A stretch of 47,111 nt of DNA from Actinomycetota bacterium (GTDB lineage: Bacteria; Actinomycetota; Acidimicrobiia; Acidimicrobiales; Ilumatobacteraceae), in contig JAQCGT010000006.1 of assembly GCA_027730505.1 (NCBI GenBank), positions 1-47,111 on the forward strand, in the 5' to 3' direction. Positions 17,657 through 27,622 of this stretch are shown piece after piece. Each line of letters begins with the position of its first letter. Position 1 is the first letter of the stretch. A program made the position numbers and the translations under genes. A model generated the notes under the pieces. It made no database searches. It worked only from the letters and a program-made list of their open reading frames with translations, and was not told the DNA's origin.

Positions 17657-17917
17657 GTGAGGTCCCGTCTCGTCATCACCGCTGCCCTCGTCGCTGTCGG
17701 CGCGCTCGGCACCGTCGGCTGTTCGAGTCCGCCACCGGCGCGCCTCGTGGCGCTTGAGATGATCGACACGCTCGATCAGCCTGAGTCGGTGCGTGATTGC
17801 ATGACCGCCAAGGTCGAGGCGATGACCGAACTCGAGGTCGAAGCGATCGCCGCGAGCGAGGATCAGTTGACCCTCGACGGCTTCAGCGCCGATCTCGCCT
17901 CCTGCATCGGCGGCTGA
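17657..17917 (+). CDS. Small predicted lipoprotein
   Basis: A protein of about 86 residues with an N-terminal signal peptide (RSRLVITAALVAVGALGTVG followed by C), whose lipobox suggests lipid anchoring outside the membrane. The mature part is short and acidic, with two cysteines (VRDCMTAKVEAM and ASCIGG) that could form a disulfide. No family is recognised. The GTG at 17657 follows the udgB stop by two bases; a TTG at 17651 is the alternative. Confidence 0.65.
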   Translation: MRSRLVITAALVAVGALGTVGCSSPPPARLVALEMIDTLDQPESVRDCMTAKVEAMTELEVEAIAASEDQLTLDGFSADLASCIGG

Positions 17918-17929
17918 TCAGCAGCGCTG

Positions 17930-19105
17930 TCAGCTCGCCGGCGTGGGCGCCGGAGCGGCTGCCTTCTTCTTTGGCGGTGGCACACCGATCGCTGGGTTGG
18001 GATCAGCGTCCTTCGGCCAACGGCGCCGGCTCACGATCGAGAGCATGCGCAACAGCTTCATCGCCTTCTCATCTTCTTGAGCCGGCCGGGCGATGATCGA
18101 ACCGTCGGCGATCATCCGGTTGATCACCTCGACACCGAGGTCGGTGCGCACGATGGTGAGCGTCCAGTCGTTGTCCTCGCCGATGCCACCGGTCGACACG
18201 TCGGCGTGCTCAGCAGCGAAGTCTGGGCAATGCATACAGCCTTTGCGAGTCCACTGATGGCATTCCTTGAGGTCGACTTCGTGATAGGAGCCGTCTTTCA
18301 TCCAGATCTGGAAGACGCCCTTGATGTTCATCTTCACCATGTCCTGCTTCGCGAGGCCGTACTTGGCCTCGAACAGTTCGGTGAAGATCGCGTCGTCGAA
18401 GGTCTTTGAGCACAGCAACCCGATGTTGAACTGGAACGGCTTGGAGACCTTGCCTGCTTTGCGATCCCACATGGTGGGTGGTGACGAGGTCTGACATCCC
18501 ATGCCGACGAGGGCGAGCCGTTGGTGCCCGGCCTCTTTGGCCTCACGGAGAGCGAGCGGATTCGCACAGTAGGTGTATCGACTGCCGGCTGTGGCGAGGA
18601 TCTCATCTCTGGTGGTGACGACTGCCGGCTTTGCCTTCCAGTGATCGTCGTCTTCCACGCCAGAGACCAACGCAGCATCGATGTAGTCGTGTTCGCGCAA
18701 CCAGATGAGCATTGCCGACACCAGTCCACCGTCTTGGCCCATCTTGTGAACCATCTCGTCGCTGGCGCGGGTGAGAAGCAGTTGCTGCCAGATCCCTGAC
18801 ATCTCGTCTGGTTCACGATGTCGGCCGAACAGGTGCATGTCAGCTGACGGCTCCCAGGCGCGGAACCGCGGGCAGGCCCTGGTGCACGTTGTGCAGCCCT
18901 TCTCGCCATGCACGCAGTTGTCCGGACCGAGTTCTTCTTCGAGGTGGAACGGGATGTACTTGCCCTCCTCGTGCTCGTAGCCGATCACGTCGTGTGGGCA
19001 GGTGACCACGCACCCGGCGCACCCGGTGCACAGGCCGGTGTCGATCACCTCGGCCTTCAATTCTTTCCACTGTGCGGTCCAGCGTGCGGGGGCGTCCGTC
19101 GTCAT
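17930..19105 (-). CDS. Coenzyme F420 hydrogenase/dehydrogenase beta-subunit (FrhB) family iron-sulfur flavoprotein
   Basis: Protein of 391 residues. The N-terminus has a ferredoxin-like domain with the full cluster motif CTGCAGCVVTCP (C26, C29, C32, C36) and a second partial set, CVHGEKGCTTCTRACP. The body matches the FrhB family: DGGLVSAMLIWLREHDYIDA, ALVGMGCQ, NIGLLCSKTF, KGCMHCPDFAAEHADVSTGG. Members bind FAD and move electrons between F420 and iron-sulfur partners. The tail is alanine/proline-rich. It starts 27 bases after the second P-II stop on the same strand, so it may belong to the ammonium operon, an unusual position. The electron partner is unknown. Confidence 0.88.
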   Translation of the reverse strand: MTTDAPARWTAQWKELKAEVIDTGLCTGCAGCVVTCPHDVIGYEHEEGKYIPFHLEEELGPDNCVHGEKGCTTCTRACPRFRAWEPSADMHLFGRHREPDEMSGIWQQLLLTRASDEMVHKMGQDGGLVSAMLIWLREHDYIDAALVSGVEDDDHWKAKPAVVTTRDEILATAGSRYTYCANPLALREAKEAGHQRLALVGMGCQTSSPPTMWDRKAGKVSKPFQFNIGLLCSKTFDDAIFTELFEAKYGLAKQDMVKMNIKGVFQIWMKDGSYHEVDLKECHQWTRKGCMHCPDFAAEHADVSTGGIGEDNDWTLTIVRTDLGVEVINRMIADGSIIARPAQEDEKAMKLLRMLSIVSRRRWPKDADPNPAIGVPPPKKKAAAPAPTPAS

Positions 19106-19132
19106 GGGACGAACGCTAGGCGATGGCGGACC

Positions 19133-19567
<435 letters not shown>

Positions 19568-19586
19568 TCAGGCGGACGTTGGCGCG

Positions 19587-21324
<1,738 letters not shown>

Positions 21325-21326
21325 GG

Positions 21327-21335
21327 GACCTCCTC
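21327..21335 (-). promoter_or_regulatory. Strong ribosome-binding site of amtB
   Basis: GAGGAGGTC lies on the minus strand two bases before the amtB GTG at 21324. It is the most consensus-like Shine-Dalgarno site I saw in the window and fixes the GTG start. Confidence 0.75.
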
Positions 21336-21414
21336 AGTTGTGGATGGGTAGGGATTCATGTCCGCAACCGAGGCCACGCTGCCCCTCGGACATCTCGAAC
21401 GGTAGGGGGCCTGT

Positions 21415-21452
21415 TTTTCGCCGGTGTCGCCCGAATGTTTCCAGTTCGTGAC
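21415..21452 (-). promoter_or_regulatory. GlnR-type binding site with four phased boxes upstream of amtB
   Basis: On the minus strand the boxes read GTCAC, GAAAC, GCGAC and GAAAA, each separated by exactly six bases, so each begins 11 bases after the last. The GlnR consensus in Streptomyces and relatives is GTnAC-n6-GAAAC, usually doubled. The first pair fits perfectly; the second pair has one mismatch per box. A TACCGT -10-like element follows (21399-21404 on the plus strand, reversed), so the site is placed for activation of amtB-glnK. Confidence 0.7.
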
Positions 21453-21479
21453 CAGTCGGTGCCGCCCGGTGTGAGCTGA

Positions 21480-21707
21480 TCAGGCGACGAGCATCCAGCC
21501 ACGACGGCGGACGGTCACGATGCGCTCGGCCCCGACGGCTCGCCTCACACCGACGATGAGCGAGTCGCATCGCCGGTCGCTGAGATCGGCGATGGCGGCG
21601 GACCGAGCCAACTCAGACCGGCTTACGACCCGCCCTTGGCGTTCGAGCAGAGCGCGATAGACGGCGAGTTCTTGAGGACTCAGTTCGGCGGGGGTAGCCG
21701 TTTTCAT
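21480..21707 (-). CDS. Stand-alone OmpR-type winged-helix DNA-binding protein
   Basis: Only 75 residues, consisting almost wholly of a C-terminal response-regulator-type winged helix: LSPQELAVYRALLERQGRVV, SRSELARSAAI, CDSLIVGVRRAVG, RIVTVRRRGWMLV. There is no receiver domain and no room for one upstream, since the acyl-CoA dehydrogenase diverges at 21814. Similar winged helices occur in GlnR and at the end of some uroporphyrinogen-III synthases. The gene ends 27 bases before the GlnR-like site of amtB, on the same strand. A GTG at 21734 would add nine residues. Its role is unproven; a nitrogen regulator is one possibility. Confidence 0.75.
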   Translation of the reverse strand: MKTATPAELSPQELAVYRALLERQGRVVSRSELARSAAIADLSDRRCDSLIVGVRRAVGAERIVTVRRRGWMLVA

Positions 21708-21767
21708 ACGGAAAGGTTCCCGCAGCCAGATCACACCTGTGTCGCAGCGATGTGAACGCTCTGTTTC

Positions 21768-21788
21768 ACCGGTCGGTTACCGATCGGT
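21768..21788. promoter_or_regulatory. Two tandem ACCG-TCGGT half-palindromes upstream of the acyl-CoA dehydrogenase
   Basis: ACCGGTCGGT (21768-21777) and the perfect palindrome ACCGATCGGT (21779-21788) are spaced 11 bases start to start, one helical turn, and end 25 bases before the dehydrogenase ATG. This looks like a repressor operator. No regulator is identified. Confidence 0.4.
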
Positions 21789-21813
21789 AGCGATCGTCGG
21801 GCAGAATCAGCAC

Positions 21814-23049
21814 ATGGATTTGACCTACCCCGTTGAAGCAGAAGAATTCCGCACCGAAATCCGTGCCTGGCTGGAACAGAACCTGCCCACTGGCTGGTTC
21901 GAACAGGGCTTCGAGATGAGCGAACCGGAGCGGGCCGAGTTCAACCGCACCTGGCCTGCGAAGTTGTTCTCAGGTGGCTGGATCTGCGCCACTTGGCCCA
22001 CTGAGTACGGCGGCAAGGGTCTCAGCACGATGCAGGGTGTCGTGCTCGCCGAGGAGTTCGCCCGTGCACGCGCACCCATGCGCGGTGACTTCTTCGGTGA
22101 CACGCTCGTCGGCCCCACGTTGTTGCAGTGGGGAACCGAGGAGCAGAAGAAGGAGTTCCTCCCGGGCATCTTGAAGGGTGAGACCCGTTGGTGCCAGGGC
22201 TTCTCCGAGCCCAACTCCGGCTCCGACCTCGCCAGCCTCAAGACCACGGCGGTGCTCGACGGCGACCAGTGGGTCATCAACGGCCAGAAGGTCTGGACCA
22301 CCCAGGGTCACCACGCCGACTATTGCTTCTTGCTGACCCGTACCGATGCCGATGCGCCCAAGCACGCCGGCATCTCGTATCTGCTCGTGCCGATGCGTCA
22401 GCCCGGCGTCGAGGTTCGGGGCATCACCCAGCCCGACGGCACGGCTGAGTTCTGCGAGGTGTTCTTCACCGACGCTAAGTGCCCGAAGGACAATGTGGTC
22501 GGCGGTGTCAACAACGGTTGGAAGGTCGCCAACTCGACGCTGGCGTTCGAGCGCGGTCAGTCAGCGACCACTGGCTACCGGCGTTTCGAGGAGGAGTACC
22601 GCCTGTTGGTGGAGACGGCCACGGCGAACGGCCGCATTGCGGAATCGACCATCCGGCAGCGCCTCATGGAGTTCTACACCAAGATTCAGATTCTTAAGAT
22701 CAATGGTCTACGCAACCTGTCGGCCACACTCACCGGCAGCCGTGACATGGGAACGATCGCCCTCGGAGCCACCAACAAGATGTTTTGGTCCGAGATGCAC
22801 AAGGCTGCAATGGAACTGGCCCTTGACATCTTCGGTGCTGATTCCATGCTCGTCGACACCGGCCCCGAGGCCGGGTCGTGGCCCGGTGCCCTGCGCGAGC
22901 GGCGGCGCTCGGGCTACCCGGTGAGCCCGATGATGTCGGCCTTCTTCTTCTCTCGCTCGGAGACGATCTGGGGTGGAAGCAGCCAGATCCAGCGCAACAT
23001 CGTTGGCGAGCGAGTGCTCGGACTGCCCAAGGAGCCCCGCCCGGGCTGA
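21814..23049 (+). CDS. Acyl-CoA dehydrogenase family protein
   Basis: Flavoenzyme of 411 residues that introduces the alpha-beta double bond into an acyl-CoA and passes electrons to ETF. The N-terminal helical domain starts MDLTYPVEAEEFRTEIRAWL; the middle domain has CQGFSEPNSGSDLASLKTTA and INGQKVWTTQG; the C-terminal domain contains TLAFERGQSATTGY and ends SETIWGGSSQIQRNIVGERV. The chain-length and side-chain preference cannot be told. The ATG at 21814 was chosen over an upstream start at 21739, because it gives the standard N-terminus and leaves the operator-like repeats in the promoter. Confidence 0.92.
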   Translation: MDLTYPVEAEEFRTEIRAWLEQNLPTGWFEQGFEMSEPERAEFNRTWPAKLFSGGWICATWPTEYGGKGLSTMQGVVLAEEFARARAPMRGDFFGDTLVGPTLLQWGTEEQKKEFLPGILKGETRWCQGFSEPNSGSDLASLKTTAVLDGDQWVINGQKVWTTQGHHADYCFLLTRTDADAPKHAGISYLLVPMRQPGVEVRGITQPDGTAEFCEVFFTDAKCPKDNVVGGVNNGWKVANSTLAFERGQSATTGYRRFEEEYRLLVETATANGRIAESTIRQRLMEFYTKIQILKINGLRNLSATLTGSRDMGTIALGATNKMFWSEMHKAAMELALDIFGADSMLVDTGPEAGSWPGALRERRRSGYPVSPMMSAFFFSRSETIWGGSSQIQRNIVGERVLGLPKEPRPG

Positions 23050-23127
23050 ACGTCGAGCGGCGTTACGTTCCGATGACGGGACGGTGTGCGGCAATGCCGC
23101 CGCTGCTGACTGCGTAACGTTCAGTTG

Positions 23128-24549
23128 ATGGACGAGCGTTTCGCACCCGACGGTACTGCCCGTCGATCGTCCGCGATCTTGAGCGAACTGCTCGACGGCA
23201 TCGGTGCCGAGGGCCTCGAGGAGCGTCAGCGTGCCGCTGAGGCGGAGATCCTCACCATGGGGATCACCTTCACCGTGTACAGCGACGGCGACAACATCGA
23301 CCGAGCGTGGCCGTTCGACGTGATCCCGCGCATCATCGACGGATCGGAATGGGACGGTGTCGAAGCTGGGTTGGTTCAACGCCTTCGGGCGCTTAACGCC
23401 TTCATCGACGATCTCTACAACGACCAGCGAATCATTGCCGACGGTGTGTTCCCCGCTGAGCTGCTCGCCGATTCAGCCAATTACCGGCCCGAATGCCGGG
23501 GTGTTCACCCGGCGCACGGCGTGTGGGCGCACATCTCGGGATCTGACCTCGTTCGTCACGACGATGGGCAGTTCTACGTGCTCGAGGACAATCTCCGAGT
23601 CCCGTCCGGCGTGAGTTACATGCTCGAGAACCGCGCTGTGACCAAGCGGGTGTTCCCCGACCTGTTTGAACGCCAAAGCATCCGGCCCGTCGACAACTAC
23701 ACGGACGAACTCAACCGCCTGCTCGTGTCGATTGCCCCGGGCGCAAAGCGCAACCCGCAGGTTGCGGTGCTCACGCCGGGGGTGTTCAACTCGGCGTACT
23801 TCGAGCACTCGTTCCTCGCTCAACGAATGGGTGCCGAGCTCGTCGAGGGCGACGACCTCGTGGTCGGTGTGGACGGCGTCGTGTCGATGCGAACCATCGA
23901 AGGGCTTGCACCGGTCGATGTGATCTATAGGCGGATCGACGACCTGTTTCTGGACCCGGAGGTGTTTCGCTCGGACTCGCTGATCGGGGTGCCGGGACTG
24001 ATGCGGGCCTGGCGTGAAGGAACGGTTGCGATAGCGAACGCCCCGGGCGCTGGTGTTGCTGACGACAAAGTCGTCTACGCCTGGGTGCCCGACATCATCC
24101 GCTATTACACGGGTGATGAGCCGCTCATCCCCAACGTGCCCACGTGGCGATGCATGTACGCAGATGAGCGACGCCACGTGCTCGACAATCTCCGTGAGCT
24201 CGTAGTGAAGCCAGCGAACGAGTCGGGTGGCTATGGCATCGTGATCGGAGACCGGGCCGATGATGCGACATTGCGTGAGTGCGCAGCGGCGATTGAGGCT
24301 GATCCCCGAAACTGGGTGGCGCAACCGATCCTGGCGTTGTCGACCGTGCCGACGATCGTCGGCGATGGCGAGATCGGCCAGCGCCACGTCGACCTCCGCC
24401 CATTCATCCTCACCGGCGAACGATCGTTCGTCACCCCGGGAGGATTGACACGTGTTGCGCTGCCGGAGGGATCGCTCGTCGTCAACTCGTCACAAGGCGG
24501 GGGCAGCAAGGACACCTGGGTGGTCGACGTCGAAGGCGGAGGTGCCTGA
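23128..24549 (+). CDS. Circularly permuted type 2 ATP-grasp protein (DUF404/DUF407)
   Basis: Protein of 473 residues, the complete form of the circularly permuted ATP-grasp family, predicted to ligate amino acids or amines to a carboxylate with ATP. Recognisable blocks are DLVRHDDGQFYVLEDNLRVP, SGVSYMLENR, the phosphate-binding segment LVVKPANESGGYGIVIG (Lys near 361 and glycine loop), WVAQPILALSTVPT and RHVDLRPFILTG, ending with TPGGLTRVALPEGSLVVNSS. The ATG at 23128 lies eight bases after a TAACGT -10-like element, which suggests a leaderless message. Three further genes follow with one- to four-base overlaps. The reaction product has not been established for this family. Confidence 0.88.
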   Translation: MDERFAPDGTARRSSAILSELLDGIGAEGLEERQRAAEAEILTMGITFTVYSDGDNIDRAWPFDVIPRIIDGSEWDGVEAGLVQRLRALNAFIDDLYNDQRIIADGVFPAELLADSANYRPECRGVHPAHGVWAHISGSDLVRHDDGQFYVLEDNLRVPSGVSYMLENRAVTKRVFPDLFERQSIRPVDNYTDELNRLLVSIAPGAKRNPQVAVLTPGVFNSAYFEHSFLAQRMGAELVEGDDLVVGVDGVVSMRTIEGLAPVDVIYRRIDDLFLDPEVFRSDSLIGVPGLMRAWREGTVAIANAPGAGVADDKVVYAWVPDIIRYYTGDEPLIPNVPTWRCMYADERRHVLDNLRELVVKPANESGGYGIVIGDRADDATLRECAAAIEADPRNWVAQPILALSTVPTIVGDGEIGQRHVDLRPFILTGERSFVTPGGLTRVALPEGSLVVNSSQGGGSKDTWVVDVEGGGA

Positions 24550-25478
24550 TGGCGCTGCTCTCCCGTGTGGCCGACCGTGTGCATTGGGGCGCCCGGTACA
24601 TCGAACGAGCCGAGGACACCGCCCGTGTTCTGCGCGCCTTCGGTGATCTCTACGTCGACTTCCCGGTCGCAGCGGGACTCACGTGGGGACCGCTCGTGGC
24701 GATCACCGGTGAGGCGCCGATCGTGAGCGATTCGGCTGACCGCGGCGAGCGCGAGGTACTGCACCGACTCATCGCCGATGCATCGAATCCCGGTTCGATC
24801 ATCGCTGCCGTGGAGGCGGCGCGCGAGAACCTGCGTACCACCCGCGAGGTAATGCCTCGAGAGGCGTGGCTCGCGATCAACCAAATCGCTCGGCTCGCTC
24901 GCGACGAGGCGCCACGGGCAGTTGGACGACGCAACCGTGATTGGTTCCTCACGCGGGTGATCGAGATCAGTCGGCGGCTCGACGGGGTGCTCGAGTCGAC
25001 GATGACCCGAGACCCGGCATGGCACATGTGGCGACTCGGTCGTCTCGTGGAACGAGCAGACATGACAACCCGTGTGCTCGGGGTGCGAGCCGCCTCATTG
25101 TTGCGCCCGGCTGAGTCGCTCGGCGCCGACCTCGCCGACGTGCAGTGGATGGGTGTGCTGCGCTCGCTGTCTGCGTTGCAGATGTACCAGCGCGCCGTCC
25201 GTGGGCCGATCGAGGCTGGTGATGTGATGCGCTTTTTGTTGTTCCACGAGGGGTTCCCGCGGTCGGTGCGCAGTTGTCTCGTGGGGATTCAGTCCGAGGT
25301 GCTGGCCCTTCCGGATCCGCGCGAGGTGCTCGAAGCGGTGGGTGATGCGCTGGCGGCGCTCGATGCGTGTGATCCTGAAGCAAGTGACGGTTGGGCGATC
25401 GATGCCGATATGGATCGTCTGCAAGTCTCGTTGGTCGCCCTCGACCGTGCCATTATCTCTCGTTACTTCACATGGTGA
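24549..25478 (+). CDS. Alpha-E domain protein (DUF403)
   Basis: All-helical protein of 309 residues: LLSRVADRVHWGARYIERAE at the start, then ASNPGSIIAAVEAARENLRT and MWRLGRLVERADMTTRVLGV, with the repeated ER-x-A pattern that gives the alpha-E family its name. It always occurs with circularly permuted ATP-grasp proteins and is thought to assist or regulate them; the mechanism is not known. The start overlaps the ATP-grasp stop by one base (TGATG), indicating coupled translation. Confidence 0.88.
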   Translation: MALLSRVADRVHWGARYIERAEDTARVLRAFGDLYVDFPVAAGLTWGPLVAITGEAPIVSDSADRGEREVLHRLIADASNPGSIIAAVEAARENLRTTREVMPREAWLAINQIARLARDEAPRAVGRRNRDWFLTRVIEISRRLDGVLESTMTRDPAWHMWRLGRLVERADMTTRVLGVRAASLLRPAESLGADLADVQWMGVLRSLSALQMYQRAVRGPIEAGDVMRFLLFHEGFPRSVRSCLVGIQSEVLALPDPREVLEAVGDALAALDACDPEASDGWAIDADMDRLQVSLVALDRAIISRYFTW

Positions 25479-27622
25479 TGTCGAACACCCCCATCGACGC
25501 TCTGCTCGGCGATCACGACCGACTGCTGTCGTGGCGCGAACGCGCCGACCGTCTGCTCGAGGCGGAAGGCGCCGGCCATCTCGTTCACGACCTGCCGGTG
25601 CGCTCCGATGGGCGAGCGACATCGGCGGCAAGCCGTCCGTGGCGTCTCGATCCGATTCCGATCACCCTTGATCGGGCAGTTCATGAATGGCTGGCGTCGG
25701 CGGTTGCCGAACGGATGCGTGCACTGTCGGTGGTACTGGACGACCTGCACGGAGCGCGCACCCTTCTGCGTTCTGGAGTCGTACCGGCTGACGTACTGTT
25801 CGCCTCTGGGGCGTATCGATCGGAGGCGGTGGGCTCTGCGCCTCGGCGATGGCTCACCGTGTACGCCGTCGATCTCATCGAGTCGGCCGATGGGGTCTGG
25901 CACATCGTGCAGGATCTCACCGACGCGCCGGTTGGCATCGGCTACACGCTGCTCGACAGGTCGGTGATGACTCGAGTCGCTCCGACGGAGATGGCGTCGG
26001 CGGGCGTGACCCCACTGCACGGCTTCGCCGATGCAATGCGATCAGCGCTCGCGTCGTGCTCGACGGCCGAGAGCCCCCGCATCGTCGTCTTCTCCGGCGG
26101 TCTCGATCATCCGTCGTACGTGGAGCAGGCGTACTTGTCGGTGCAACTCGGCGTGAACCTGGTGGAAGGCGCCGATCTCGTGGTGCGCCAGCGAAGGCTC
26201 TGGATACGGACGCTTGACGGCCTCGAACCGGTCGACGTGGTGTTGCGTCGCCTCGAGGATCCAGGCATCGATCCGTTGCAGGTCGATTCCTACGGCGCAG
26301 CCGGTGTGCCTGGTCTGCTGTCGGCCGCCCGTGCCGGTGGGGTGGACCTCGCGAACGCGTTCGGGTGTGGGGTAATCGAAGCGCTTGGTCGCTCCGGTCA
26401 TCTCGAGTCGGCGATCGCCGCGATGGCGCCCATCGGCGCAGCGCTCGCCCCGATGCCGGCAGACACCAAGGTCCGCCTCTTTCCGATGGTGGGTGATGAT
26501 GGCCCGCACGAGGCACCCGTGGTGGTGAGGATGTTTGCTGTCGACGACGGCGAAAGGGTGACGGTGCTGCCTGGTGGATCGGGCCGTGTGCTGGCGCCAG
26601 GCGATGACCCACGAGAGCCGACGGCCGGGGTGGCCAAAGATGTCTGGGCCTTGCGGGTGCCGGTGCGGCCGGTGCAGCGGCGCAGCCTGCCCCAAGTCGA
26701 CTTCGGCTCGTCGGTGCCGACCCGGGTCGCCGATTCGCTCTACTGGATGAACCGGTCGGCCGAACGCGCCGAGGCGATTGCCCGGCTGATGCGGACGATC
26801 ACGTCTTCGTTCGATCAGGACCCCGGTCTTCTTGAAGCTGACGGTGAACGTCGCCCGTCGATCGCGGCGGCGCTGTTGCGCAGCGTCACCACGCCGTTCG
26901 TTGGCGGTGAACCCGAACACGATGGCCTCGCCGATCACGCAGCAGCCGTGGCCGACGCTACCCGTGAACTCACGCGTCAGATCGGTTCGCTCATGAGTGA
27001 GGCCATCACGGTGCGCGAGTACCTGTCGGCCACCGGCGGGCGTCTGTTGGCGCATTTGGCCAGCATCCGAGCATCTCTCACCCATGACCGTCCGGACGTG
27101 GAACAACTCGATTCGTTGTTGGCTGACTTCGCTGCCCTGGCGGGCCTCTGGAACGAATCGACGGTGCGCGGACCGGCATGGCGAATCGGTGATCTTGGTC
27201 GGCGCCTCGAACGCGCAGCGTTGACCCGTCGACTGGTCGTCACCGGTCTGACCCCGGGAGCCGGTGAACCGCTTGGGGTGGGTGGTCCTGAGTCGTGGGC
27301 GGCGGAGATCACTCTTGCTGCATGTGAGAGCCTTGTCGCCTATCGACGCCGTCACCGCAGCGAGGTCGAGCGCCGCGCCGCAGTGGCGATTCTCATCGAG
27401 GATGAATCGAACCCTCGGTCGCTGCGTCATGCGATCACGGCGGTTCAGCGTCATGCTGCGGCGATCGGTTGGACCGACGGCGTGGCGATCACCGAGCGCC
27501 TCAGTGGTGCGATCGATCTGACCGGTGTGGCGGATGAACTCGCAGCGCTCGATTCGAGTGTGGTGTCACGTTGGTTCTCGGCGCCGACTCACCCAGTGCC
27601 GCTGTTCGGAGCGCTGCGATGA
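25478..27622 (+). CDS. Fused ATP-grasp-like / alpha-E protein, ATP-grasp part apparently inactive
   Basis: Protein of 714 residues. The first half follows the circularly permuted ATP-grasp plan (WHIVQDLTDAPVGIGYTLLD, VPGLLSAARAGGVDLANAFG), then jumps to RMFAVDDGERVTVLPGGSGR. The stretch holding the ATP-binding lysine, glycine loop and aQ motif of the first operon protein is missing; by eye about 60 residues are absent there. The second half is an alpha-E domain: SLYWMNRSAERAEAIARLMR, RGPAWRIGDLGRRLERAALT, ESNPRSLRHAITAVQRHAAA. It looks like a pseudoenzyme partner of the ATP-grasp protein. The ATG at 25478 overlaps the preceding stop (TGATG); GTG and ATG codons just upstream are alternatives. 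Confidence 0.82.
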   Translation: MSNTPIDALLGDHDRLLSWRERADRLLEAEGAGHLVHDLPVRSDGRATSAASRPWRLDPIPITLDRAVHEWLASAVAERMRALSVVLDDLHGARTLLRSGVVPADVLFASGAYRSEAVGSAPRRWLTVYAVDLIESADGVWHIVQDLTDAPVGIGYTLLDRSVMTRVAPTEMASAGVTPLHGFADAMRSALASCSTAESPRIVVFSGGLDHPSYVEQAYLSVQLGVNLVEGADLVVRQRRLWIRTLDGLEPVDVVLRRLEDPGIDPLQVDSYGAAGVPGLLSAARAGGVDLANAFGCGVIEALGRSGHLESAIAAMAPIGAALAPMPADTKVRLFPMVGDDGPHEAPVVVRMFAVDDGERVTVLPGGSGRVLAPGDDPREPTAGVAKDVWALRVPVRPVQRRSLPQVDFGSSVPTRVADSLYWMNRSAERAEAIARLMRTITSSFDQDPGLLEADGERRPSIAAALLRSVTTPFVGGEPEHDGLADHAAAVADATRELTRQIGSLMSEAITVREYLSATGGRLLAHLASIRASLTHDRPDVEQLDSLLADFAALAGLWNESTVRGPAWRIGDLGRRLERAALTRRLVVTGLTPGAGEPLGVGGPESWAAEITLAACESLVAYRRRHRSEVERRAAVAILIEDESNPRSLRHAITAVQRHAAAIGWTDGVAITERLSGAIDLTGVADELAALDSSVVSRWFSAPTHPVPLFGALR

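Noticed and set aside
23061-23122. CGTTACG and CGTAACG inverted pair with a small hairpin between, before the ATP-grasp gene
   Set aside because: The arms are short and 45 bases apart; the second arm overlaps the likely -10 element, and chance occurrence is easy. Not strong enough to list.
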